A program made the translations under genes and the position numbers. Source: Adineta steineri (lineage: Eukaryota; Rotifera; Eurotatoria; Adinetida; Adinetidae). Taken from it: DNA of 64,000 bases. This document shows positions 36,110-46,242 of the stretch, in pieces. Position 1 is the first letter of the stretch. Each line of letters opens with the position of its first letter. The notes beneath the pieces are model-generated. The model was not told the DNA's origin, did no database searches, and was given only the letters and a program-made list of their open reading frames with translations. Location of the stretch: positions 41,089 to 105,088 of the forward strand of contig CAJNOI010000146.1 of NCBI GenBank assembly GCA_905250115.1, read 5' to 3'.

Positions 36110-37605
36110 TCAACTAGATTTCGGGAGTTGACTATAACGCCAGGCTGTATATTGACCATCATGTTCAACGTCGTGAACCAAAAATAGGCCACTCGGTGCA
36201 TGATATAAATCAGGTTGAAAATCAGCTTTCGTAGTTTCACAGTGACCTGTTTCAATATTCCAAACTGTAAAATCTATGCCATTATCCCATAAAAATAGTT
36301 GTCCATTGGCTGCCACCATCTGTGCTTGAGTATAGGGAAAGAGGCTAGTATACGGTGTCATCGTATAGGTTGGAACAGAAAGTAGACGACCAAGACGTTT
36401 TCCACTTTTCACATCGAACCATACGACTGCATTCATTTCTACTTCTTCGTTTTCCTCATCTTCTTTATCGATCATGTCTTCATCTACTTTTCCCCATACT
36501 GCTAGTGTATTTGAATCTAACCAAGTCATAGGTACATCCCAGTCGAGTAAAGACGGCCAAAGACAACGAAGAGAAGCACCATCCTCAGATTCCCAACGAT
36601 TATTTTCAAGCCATTCTTCGATATTCCAACAACGAGTCTAAAATTGTAAAAAATAAGTTTTACACAACTCATTTAGAGTGCCGATCGTGTGTCCATAGTT
36701 CGGGCGTTTAAGTCATTCTTTTGACTTCGTAACGTCCCACACTCGTGTGATTAATTTGAAATTTAAACTCTGAAACTTGAATTTACAAGTTCTTTTAGTT
36801 TTGATTGAAAACAGTAGAGCTTTACCTTCCTCATATTCTCTGCCTATTTTAATATCCGGATTTCGATATCTATTGAGTAACTCGAGCTGATCAACAAAAT
36901 ATTGAAACATAGAAAAGGATAATAGAGAATTCCTGCTCTCTGATCTCTCTCCTAAATAGCTGCACAGATTAGCTTTTCACTAACCTCAGCCATTGGATGC
37001 CAAATCCATCCTGTTTCTGCCACTGTTTTACCATCAGGCGACACATGTAATTGGCCATGAAAGTATTCTAAATAATGTTCATGCTTCTCCTTCGCTTCTT
37101 GGTCAAAGCTGGGAGACGGACGTTCACTCAAGTTTTTCCCAGATAATATATCAGTGATGTCCAATCGATTCCATTCTGAACCATGAATAAGTAATGTACG
37201 ACCTTGAGGAATTTCAGTGAAAGCTAAAGGAAAGACACTTTTATCACTGTGATAACCATCTCGTTCTAATTTTATCGGCAATTGTTCTCTCGAATATAAA
37301 TCAAAAAGAGCTGCATATCGACCAAGTTGATTACTCACAGCAGCATATTTCCCATTAGGACTGATAACGATTTGCAGTGGATGTTTTATGTTCAAATCGG
37401 GAATATTTTGAATCGACAATAATTTTTCTGCTTGTCCACTATGAAGTTGCAATTTCCATAGTTCACTTTCTTCGTTAATGGCTAAGAGATTGACCGTATC
37501 TTCTGGTATTGTAGTAGTCTCAGTATCACAAGGTAGAGATTGAATGGCAACAACCACTCCTGGACTAGGATGTAGTGGAGGAAAATCGAAAGATTGAAAC
37601 GACAT
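36110..37605 (-). CDS. WD40-like repeat protein of bacterial character
   Basis: Exons 37605-36985 (207 codons) and 36637-36110 join in phase 0 through a 347-bp intron (donor GTTAGT, acceptor TTTTAG), giving 382 residues. Blade-like segments include NLLAINEESELWKLQLHSGQ, IVISPNGKYAAVSNQLGRYA, LHVSPDGKTVAETGWIWHP, WNIEEWLENNRWESEDG and LFLWDNGIDFTVWNIETGHC. The GWIWHP...W...W..ESEDG motif recalls uncharacterised bacterial propeller proteins, so horizontal origin is plausible. A stretch with many Glu/Asp (DKEDEENEEVEM) lies in the C-terminal half. Start MSFQSFDFPPL. No signal peptide. The role is unknown. Confidence 0.7.
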
Positions 37606-38260
37606 TCGTTGTTCAACGTCAAATGAAACAATTGTAGCAAATAATTGTGTATCGTATATATATCTTCAAATATGCGTTATGAAGTAACAAAGAAAAAAAC
37701 AAATGTGCGTCAACGTTTAATAAAATGGTGTAATATCATGGAGAAAAGAACAAAATACGACGAACGAGTCATCATGACTCATTATACGTCATACAAAAAA
37801 TAGAAGAGAAGAAGAAAAAAACGGCGTTGTAAAAGTTACTATCTGAGAAATTGAGCCAAGTATTGATTCTGGTAATCGTTGATTTCTACTATAGTACCGT
37901 GTCTGTTTGTTTCTTAAGTTTTTTAAACTAACCAGCAAGAATAGAATAATACCGAAATCAGATTAATGAAATGTTTTTTTTTGAATTTTCTCAATAAAAC
38001 TAGAATTAAGGGTCGTAGTTAGTATTATTTTTAAGATCATAGCTTAAACGAAACATGTACTTTTTCATTTATTGAAGATTAGTATACAGTTCTATTGTAG
38101 TTTCGTCATTCTGTTCGATAAAATAAAAATAGTACAAGGACGAAATCATATCGATGAATATAGAACGAAAGAAAAAAAATTAAGCAAATATATTACAACG
38201 CGATTTTTTTTACTGGCAACTCATTATTTTATCGCGTTTTACTCTTCGGTTATCAAAACG
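37606..38260. promoter_or_regulatory. Divergent spacer between WD40-like gene and secreted-protein gene
   Basis: A head-to-head intergenic region of 655 bp. No motif can be assigned. Confidence 0.3.
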
Positions 38261-39244
38261 ATGAAAATCTTATTGTATTTAACTTCATTTATTGTCTGTT
38301 ATTCTTTTGAGATTTGTGTCCAACCATATTTTCCACCTCAAATTGTGTTTTCTTTTGATGATGGCCAACCATTATATGCAATTGATGAAATAAATCAACG
38401 AGCTTATCAGTCATTTACTGTTGAGCCTTGGAAACCACAACAATCATATCTAATGAAAAAATTTCCCTACGCAATTCCTGATTCTCCTCAATCAAAATAT
38501 TATGTTGAATTAGTATTAGATCCTATTAAGGATTCATGTATATATACAACATTTTGGAAATATGGTGCAAAATATTTTAGTGATTTTCCATCACATTGGA
38601 TATCAAATGGAAGTTCATTAGAAATAAAAAGTTTTATTAATTTTACTTATCCAATGATTCATTCAACTAATTTTTCTTCTCCAGATGAAGATTATTGGTA
38701 TGCAAATCAAACATGTAAAATTGATAGTGGAGAAATTTATCCATGTCAAGAAATTTATTTTAAAAAAAATACACAAATTCCTCTACGATTAACACAAGTT
38801 ATTTCTCGAGATTATAGATTTATACAAACTACCATAAATTATAATATCATATCAATGGGAAAACCAGATGATAAATATTTCAATTCAATACCTAAAGATT
38901 GGTTTACCGCTTGTAAAGATCTTGATCTTGGTATTTCATATTATCCAGAATTTGCAAAGATATATTTACATGAAAGTGCAAAATTTTTCATTTCTCTTTC
39001 TACTCCACCACATCGAATTAATGGAAATGATACTGTCCGTATTCAATTCAATACAACTGATTGTATGGATTGTTTTACAATATCACGAAAAGAATTTACT
39101 TTTAATACAAAAAATTTCAATGAAAATCAAACATTAACAATAACTCGTATGAAAGATGCATCTCAAACAACAATTATTCCAATTATATATGGTGGAGGTT
39201 TTGCTAATATTACACCACACAGATTTCCACTTTATATTGATTAA
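38261..39244 (+). CDS. Secreted protein of a bdelloid-type family, copy 1
   Basis: 327 residues, intronless. I choose ATG 38261 (MKILLYLTSFIVCYSFEICV), which gives a signal peptide identical in style to copy 2 (MKILLCLTSFILSCYFVESV); the frame upstream to 38072 is open but has no such feature. The mature part starts QPYFPPQIVFSFDDGQPLYA. Conserved blocks are IDEINQRAY, FPYAIPDSP, PCQEIYFKKNTQIPLR, ISMGKPDDKYFNSIPKDW, STPPHRINGNDTVRIQ, and a C-terminal strand pair (FTFNTKNFNENQTLTITRM) resembling Calx-beta-like domains. Function is unknown; likely extracellular. Confidence 0.75.
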   Translation: MKILLYLTSFIVCYSFEICVQPYFPPQIVFSFDDGQPLYAIDEINQRAYQSFTVEPWKPQQSYLMKKFPYAIPDSPQSKYYVELVLDPIKDSCIYTTFWKYGAKYFSDFPSHWISNGSSLEIKSFINFTYPMIHSTNFSSPDEDYWYANQTCKIDSGEIYPCQEIYFKKNTQIPLRLTQVISRDYRFIQTTINYNIISMGKPDDKYFNSIPKDWFTACKDLDLGISYYPEFAKIYLHESAKFFISLSTPPHRINGNDTVRIQFNTTDCMDCFTISRKEFTFNTKNFNENQTLTITRMKDASQTTIIPIIYGGGFANITPHRFPLYID

Positions 39245-39283
39245 ATTTCTTTTTAAAATATTTACCCGATTAAGAAAATAAAT

Positions 39284-39945
39284 TTATTGAATATATAACG
39301 GACAACTTGAAGGTGTAACAAGATCGAAACCACCTCCATAAAAAACTGGAACAATCATTGAAATTAATAGTCCTTTTTTAACACGAGTAATTGTTAATAT
39401 TTGTTTTTCTTGAAAATTTTGACTATTAAAATATAATTGCTCGGGTGAAAATGTAAAACAATCGGGACAATCTTTTGATATCCATTGAATACGAACAGTA
39501 TCGTTTCCATTGATTCGATGTGGAGGAGTTGAAAGCCATACTTGAATTTTTACACTTTGATTTAAATCAATTTTTGCTGATGTTGGATTGTATGTAAGAC
39601 CAAGATTAATATCACGACAAGCGATAGACCAATTTTTAGGTATTGAATCAAAATATTTATCATCTGGTTTTCCAATTGTTATTATTGTTAAATTTGTTAT
39701 GACTTGAATGACACTCCATGCTACATGTCGAACTTCAGTTAATCGAATAGGTATATCAGTATTCTTTTTAAAATAAATTTCTTTACATGGATAAATTTCT
39801 CCACTATCTACTGTACATGTTACATTTGTATACCAATAGTCTTCATCTTTTGATGAATCATTTGAATGTATAAAATTATTATCAGGATTTATATAATTTT
39901 TTATCGTAAATGAATTTTCATTAGCCCAATGTGTAGGAAAATATT
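39284..39945 (-). pseudogene. Secreted protein family, 5'-truncated copy 3
   Basis: On the minus strand an unbroken frame without an ATG start reads FPTHWANENSFTIKNYINPD ... GKPDDKYFDSIPKNW ... LSTPPHRINGNDTVRIQWIS ... LTITRVKKGLL ... CPLYIQ and ends with a TAA at 39284-39286. It matches the last two thirds of copies 1 and 2 but begins abruptly near 39945; the signal peptide and first 110 or so residues are missing. The 270 bp upstream of the break are unrelated sequence. Confidence 0.75.
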
Positions 39946-40226
39946 ATTTTTATCTGTGCGACGTATATGTTTGTCACCTATTCGATTTTTTAGGATAAAG
40001 GATAAAAATTATTCGTCGCAAAATGACGGAGTAGTGACGAAAAATCACGCTGTAATCTATTTTTATTTTTATATGTATTATCAAACCATCTGTGGTAGTT
40101 TCATATTGGTTTTACTTCGTTCTGAATTATATTTAAATAGTAGAGCAGAATGACGCAGTAGTAATAAAACACCGAGTCATGATCGATTTATTTCATAAAT
40201 ATTTCAGATGAAAAAAAAAAAGAAAT

Positions 40227-41207
40227 TTATTCAATATAAATTGGATAAATCTCAGCAGGAACAGTATTAAAACCTCCACCATTAGAAATCGGAATAAGAA
40301 CTGTTTGCGAACCATTTTTAACACGCGTTATTGTTAATGTTTGTTTTTCTTGAAAATTTTTAGCATTAAAAGATAATTGTTCTGGTGAAAATGTGAAACA
40401 ATCGGGACAATCTTTTGATTTCCATTGAATACTAACAGTATCATTTCCATTGATTCGATGTGGTGGAGTAATAAGCGAAATTTCTACTTTTGCACTTTGA
40501 TTCAAATCTATCTTTGATGTTTGTGGATAATAAAGAAATCCAAGCATAACATCTCGACAAGTTAAATACCAATCTTTTGGTATTGAATCAAAATATTTAT
40601 CATCTGGTTTTCCCATTGATATAACTTTATACGATGTGGTTTCTTGGACAATATCCCAACCTCGACGAACAATTCGAGTTGATCGAAGAGGAATTTGTGT
40701 ATTTTTTTGAAAATAAATTTCTTGACATGGATAAAAATTTCCATTATAAATTTGACATGTTGTATTTGCAAACCAATAATCTTCATTACTTGATGAATCA
40801 TTTGAATATTTCATTTCATAATTAAAGTTGATATAGCTTTTTATTTCAAATGAAGTGCGATTAGACAACCAATGAGCAGGAAATATATTAAATACATTTC
40901 CTCCAAATTTCCAATATGTGCCATACATGCAACCGGAAGGGTCAGAATCTGTTAGTAATTGAACATAATATTCTGATTCAGGTGTATCAGGAACTGCATA
41001 AGGAAATTTTTTCAAAGCGTAGGATGTTTCTCGTCCTGTAGCACCATAAGTGAGTGTTTTATAAGCTCGTTGATTAATTTCATCAATTGCAACTATTGTT
41101 TGACCATTATCTGGAGAAAACACAATCTGAGGTGGAAAATATGGTTGCACACTTTCGACAAAATAACATGAAAGAATAAATGATGTTAAGCACAACAAGA
41201 TTTTCAT
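40227..41207 (-). CDS. Secreted protein of a bdelloid-type family, copy 2
   Basis: 326 residues, intronless, ATG at 41207, signal peptide MKILLCLTSFILSCYFVESV, then QPYFPPQIVFSPDNGQTIVA. It is collinear with copy 1 across its length, including the cysteines in SGCMYGTYWKFGG, TTCQIYNGNFYPCQEIYF and KDCPDCFTFSPEQL. Several N-glycosylation sites (NRTS, NDSS, NGSQ) fit secretion. Copies 1 and 2 face each other in convergent orientation with truncated copy 3 between them. Confidence 0.75.
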   Translation of the reverse strand: MKILLCLTSFILSCYFVESVQPYFPPQIVFSPDNGQTIVAIDEINQRAYKTLTYGATGRETSYALKKFPYAVPDTPESEYYVQLLTDSDPSGCMYGTYWKFGGNVFNIFPAHWLSNRTSFEIKSYINFNYEMKYSNDSSSNEDYWFANTTCQIYNGNFYPCQEIYFQKNTQIPLRSTRIVRRGWDIVQETTSYKVISMGKPDDKYFDSIPKDWYLTCRDVMLGFLYYPQTSKIDLNQSAKVEISLITPPHRINGNDTVSIQWKSKDCPDCFTFSPEQLSFNAKNFQEKQTLTITRVKNGSQTVLIPISNGGGFNTVPAEIYPIYIE

Positions 41208-41449
41208 TATTTAAAATCTGTAATACTTTTATGGAATAAAAAAATCGTTATAGAGTGATGTGATAACATTTTATCGATATATTTATCTTTTATTTTTTTA
41301 AGCTGTTCTTATATCTCATGTAGCAGCTCTATTACCAATCACTTCGATATTGATTTTTTTTTCTATGTCTTTACATTGAAGAAAAATCAATTTATTTTTC
41401 GTCGTTTTATGATAGATAAAACATGAATCCACATCCACACCTAATTTCG

Positions 41450-42890
41450 CTAAAGTTCCATTTCTTCTAAAGCTTTATCAATTAGTAATTGTAAACGTGT
41501 CATATCCACAATAATAGATGCAGCTTCTCGAGCATTGTTCGCTCCAGGAAAATCAAATTCATAATCCTTTGGTCCATAGATCTGATAATATTGTTTTCGA
41601 ACATGAGAAATATGATTTAAGAATGCACCTTCCATCGATCCTGTCTGACCAAGTAGAAGACCATGGTCTGGATCAGTAACATAATAATCCATTACTATTG
41701 CATGTGCACCATGCGGTAGCATCGGTAGTATTAATGACACACCACCACATGGTGTTATTAAAATAGTCGTATGTAATATCTTCTCAATTTGTTTATCAAA
41801 TGGAATAGCGTGCCATTCAACCACCTCAGTAGATATGTTTGGATACGTATTTCTGACAAACTTTTCTACTTCTTGTAAGTTGGCAATTGCACGATGTCTC
41901 TTTGAACCAGGACGTGCAGCTATGGAATGTGATTTATTAGTAATGATAATATGATGCTTTTTTGGAACAAATTTAGGATTAAATCCATTATATTCTATAA
42001 TTTTTGATCTCCAATTGTAGAAAAGTGCTTCACGTCCATGATTTTCTTTTATTTGCGGTTTAGGAAAAACACTTAGTTGCCCTCCAACAATTAAAGTATC
42101 AAAACATACATATTCCGTATTGAAAGATTTCATATAAGCCTTGAATTCGACCATAGGATTTTCTGTTAATGCAGGTATTACATATTGATGATATGTACGA
42201 AACAAAGTCGTATTTGCTATTTCATCTAAATGCATAATAACTAATTTCCGATCAACTATATTCATTCGTTCCATCGAATACGCAATAGATCCTAAATCTT
42301 CCCAGAGTCCATGTCCAAGATTGCCAGCAGCATAGCGAGTTTTCATAAGACTATGTAAACTATGAAGTCTTGTGAAGTTTTTTGTTGGATATGTTTGGTT
42401 AACAATAACGGGTACCCATGGCGTTTGTCCACCCGATGAAAGTGATACAAATGCATTATGCTTACGATATATATTGAAATCATATAACATACCTTTTGCT
42501 GAATCATAGAAAAGTGGTTTTGGTTTATTTTGAGCGAATCGAAAATAATAAAATTGATTAGTATTTTTGTTATAACAGGTATTGTAAAATACGCAAAGAC
42601 GATCTTTCCATGCATCGATAACATTTTCATCTCCAGTACAACGAAATTTAGAGGAATATTGATTTTCATTTTGTCGTAAATAGGATATTCCTATTTCGGC
42701 ACTGAATGTAATATTTTTCGATAATTTTAGTGTTGATGTGTTACTAATGGATATGTTGCGTTTTTGTAAAACTAATAGATCTAATTTAAAAGAATTATTG
42801 GAAATTAATGAGAAAGCAAACGCACCAATTGTAATCGAAACTATTACAAGGCAAAGTTGTTTTTTTTAGAATAAAATCGTGGTTTGCCAT
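41450..42890 (-). CDS. GT61-type glycosyltransferase, type II membrane, A8 frameshift near N terminus
   Basis: The C-terminal domain carries the family signature GHGLWEDLGS, HIIITNKSHS, TILITPCGGVSLILPMLPHG and AIVMDYY, typical of EOGT/POMGNT2-like (DUF563) glycosyltransferases acting in the ER or Golgi. The frame extends upstream from the internal ATG at 42490 without a stop, through ENVIDAWKDRLCVFYNTC, to a signal anchor (LCLVIVSITIGAFAFSLI). The likely start, ATG 42890 (MANHDFILKK), is one base out of frame with the anchor; the frames meet in eight A (T8 at 42860-42867 on the plus strand) and would join with seven. With that run at seven the protein is about 480 residues. Acceptor and donor sugars are unknown. 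Confidence 0.75.
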
Positions 42891-43959
42891 TTGACTCTTC
42901 ATTCACAAGTATTTTGATCTATAAAATAGTGGAGATATGTGATGTCAATAGTAACGCCAAAAATTCGACAATGAGGATTCATGTACATCAACAGGTTCAG
43001 TGCCACTAATGCCACGCATCCCTGACTGTGCATTTAATATAAACGTAAATTACTCAGAAAATCTTTTTAGCAGCTTAACTAAGTCGAAGAAGAACTAAAA
43101 ATATCAAATACAAGATCTACAAAAAAAGAAATTTCATGGATGTATTCGATAAAACTAGGATAAAATTGTTTCTCTTAATTCCGCTTGCAATCAAAATATA
43201 TGAATGTCATAAAGATTTTAAAGCATATTATCCTTATCTATAGAACAGTTAATATTATAATTAGGGATGTAGCGGTTACGGTTTATCACTACTGATCATA
43301 TCAATCGAATACTGTTCACAAATGATTTTAATCAGTAAAATATAGAAAAATCCTAAAACTATTGTTTTTATATATGAATCTGAATATCACAATGATACTA
43401 AAAATGCTTAGAGGAAAAAGATGATCTGAGGATCTCTCTATTTCTTACAAATTTTACCAGTTTAAAGCGATTTTCGTCACCAGTGCATCGCCAAGAAAGC
43501 TGTCATTATAATAAAATAAACAGGACAAGCAACAAAACGTGGCATTTTTATGAAAATTTAACAAACACAAGGTTAAATAGACGTTACATCAAGGTATACA
43601 GTTAAGTAAAAAAGCGTGTTTGAAGAGTACACAAAATAATATGCACAACTTTGCATAAGCAAATGAAAAAAGTAAAGTGAATGTTAACAAGAGCAAATTT
43701 CTACCTCTAATACTTCAACATTCAGAAATGACGTAATAAAAAATAAAAACAAAAAATATTAATATTTTTTTATGTGTACGTATAAGCACATGTTTTCACG
43801 TGTCTATTCCTTCGTTCTCTTTTCTTTTTAATGTAACATAAGTAAGATATAATTGTGACTCAGAAACATTTTTATTTGATTGTTCGTCGTACATTGAAAT
43901 TAAATACATGAAATTGCACAAGCATATGAATTTATGATACAGAATATATAACAACATTA
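42891..43959. other. Intergenic region
   Basis: Divergent spacer between the glycosyltransferase and the LRR gene, AT-rich. No exon is supported. Confidence 0.35.
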
Positions 43960-45758
43960 ATGTCAACAAATAGAACTCTAACTCTTCATACATTGCCTGT
44001 TGAATTAATTTATTGCATATTGGACAATCTTGATGATTTAACAATTATTCTGTCACTTCGCAATGTTTGTCTACAACTTAATGCTATTATTGATATCTAT
44101 CCTCGATATCAGGTAAATTTTATTCATTTCTTAAGATACGAAATAATTTGCATTACTAAACTATCCGCTGATATCATTTCCAAAAATTACATATAGTATA
44201 TTGTTGTACACATGTATGACTCATTTATTGACTCATATCATAAACACACGAATATTACACCATGTCTAACATTAAAGAATGTACTAAAACTTTTTGTTTC
44301 TATTTGCAAATTTGTACAGACACTGGCCGAATTGGACTGCACCCAACGTCCATTAAATGATCAAATTTTTCTTCTCATTACTCATCATATGTTCACTATT
44401 TTCATTCTTTGTAGACATTGATTACGCTGAATCTTTCTAATAAAAATATTTCAGCACAAGGAGCGAAATATTTGGCCAATGCATTACAGAGCAACATGGT
44501 ACGATATGTTTTGTTTTTATCGATAACATATATATTATTCTCATTTAATATAGACACTCACAACGTTAAATCTTGCGCACAATAGAGTTGGTGCAATAGG
44601 AACACAACATCTCGCTCTAGTTTTACGTAATAATAACAGCGTAAGACAAAATATATCCTTATTAATTTCATACAGACAATTATTATTTCATACAGATGCT
44701 TACAATGCTGGATCTTGACTGGAATTATCTTGGCGACGAAGGAATACGATATCTAGCTTCCCAAACGGAAAATAAAGCATATACAACAATTCCAATCTTT
44801 GAGAATATAACGGGAGTGCTTAGATTCTCGGGACGATGTTATAATCCAGAGAATACAACAAAAACCTTAGGAGTACGTAATGTAAATATGTGAAATAGGC
44901 TAGCAAAAATCTATCCTTAATAGTACAAACCTATGCTATAATAAGAGTCTTTATAACGTCACTACTTAGTCTTTGTATACGATGTCAGGTTTCATGTATA
45001 TAATTCTGCTTCGATATTCCTTGTTTGAGATAATACATGCATCTTCGAAAACGAGCAAAGCTTCAGGAAATAAAACTGATAGAGATTCATTCAATATAGG
45101 CACTCACCACGCTCAATCTTCGCGGAAATAATATCAGTGCAATAGGAGCAAAATATTTAGGTCATGCAATACAGAACAATACAGTAAGACAAAATTTCTT
45201 TTTATCAATAATATATGTACTTTTATCTTTTAATACAGACGTTGACTACACTGAATCTTGATATTAATTCTATCGGTGATGAAGGAGTACAACATCTGGC
45301 TCTTGCATTACAGAATAACACTGTAAGACAATGTTTTTGTTATCTATATGATATACTCAATCATTTTTATTCAAAATAGACACTAACCACACTTAGTCTT
45401 CAGATTAATAATATTCGTGCAGAAGGAGCACACTATTTGGCTATCGCATTACAATGTAACCAAGTGAGAGAATTTTTCTTCTTTTAAATTATATATAGAT
45501 CATTATATTTCAACATAGACACTCACCACACTCAATCTTCAGAACAATTGTATTCTTGAGGAAGGTGCACGATATCTAATCAACGCATTACGTAGTAACA
45601 ACGTAAGTCTAATTTCTTCTCACCTGTTGTATATCAATCATTATCATACAATATAGACACTAACTATGCTCAATCTTCAACATACCGATATTCGTCCTAG
45701 ACATGAACAACGTTTCATAAATGCTGACAATCATATATTAGCAATAATTCACTTTTAA
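43960..45758 (+). CDS. F-box / ribonuclease-inhibitor-type LRR protein, one repeat per exon
   Basis: Exon 43960-44112 encodes an F-box (LHTLPVELIYCILDNLDDLT). Leucine-rich repeats follow at 44415-44498, 44554-44640, 45100-45183, 45239-45322, 45380-45463, 45519-45602 and 45657-45758 (with stop). Each regular repeat exon is 84 nt (one is 87), phase 0, reading TLTTLNLxxNxIxxxGAxYLAxALQxNx, and each is separated by an intron of about 55 bp. A repeat at 44696 (MLTMLDLDWNYLGDEGIRYL) lacks a clean donor and runs into unrelated sequence, and one at 44320 (TLAELDCTQRPLND) is eroded; both may be skipped. The family resembles NLRC3/RNH1 repeats. It probably recruits substrates to an SCF ubiquitin ligase. 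Confidence 0.75.
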
Positions 45759-46242
45759 CAGACAAATTATCACTCGTTTATGTATCCGTTTTAAATTGAA
45801 TATCTTCCACTATTGATATCGAAAACGATTTGTTAACAATTTAGTTGTTCATGTTAAATAAAAAAGAATTATGTAAATAGGCGTTATTCGTCTTAATGTT
45901 AAATTATAACATAGATTATAACAGATGTCTCTGTTTTGGATATCATTTAGTTATTCAAAGGAATCATATGCGAACAAAAATATTGATATTCACTTGCAAG
46001 AAAAGTTAGATCTATGCTTCAACGAAATATTGCAGAGATTTGCGCTTATAGTCAACATAAGATGAATCAGTTTGTATACGCACACACTCACCGTCTTTGT
46101 CACCAACATGGATGACTCATCTTTGCCACGTTGTATTCTTGTCAGCAATATTGTGTAATTACATTTACCTCATATTATATATCAGAGCAAAATTGCTCTT
46201 TTTTTCACATTTATTTTCTTAAAGAGTATACAACACAGGATC
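45759..46242. other. Intergenic spacer
   Basis: Region between two plus-strand genes, presumably holding the LRR 3' end and the promoter of the RING-vWA gene. Nothing else is seen. Confidence 0.3.

Noticed and set aside
36713-36910. 65-residue ORF inside the WD40-like gene's intron
   Set aside because: Including it would need splice sites that are absent; the flanking exons join cleanly without it.
42343-42669. 108-residue ORF upstream of the glycosyltransferase ATG at 42490
   Set aside because: It is a shadow; the other minus-strand frame across the same region carries the glycosyltransferase stem (ENVIDAWKDRLCVFYNTC) and anchor.
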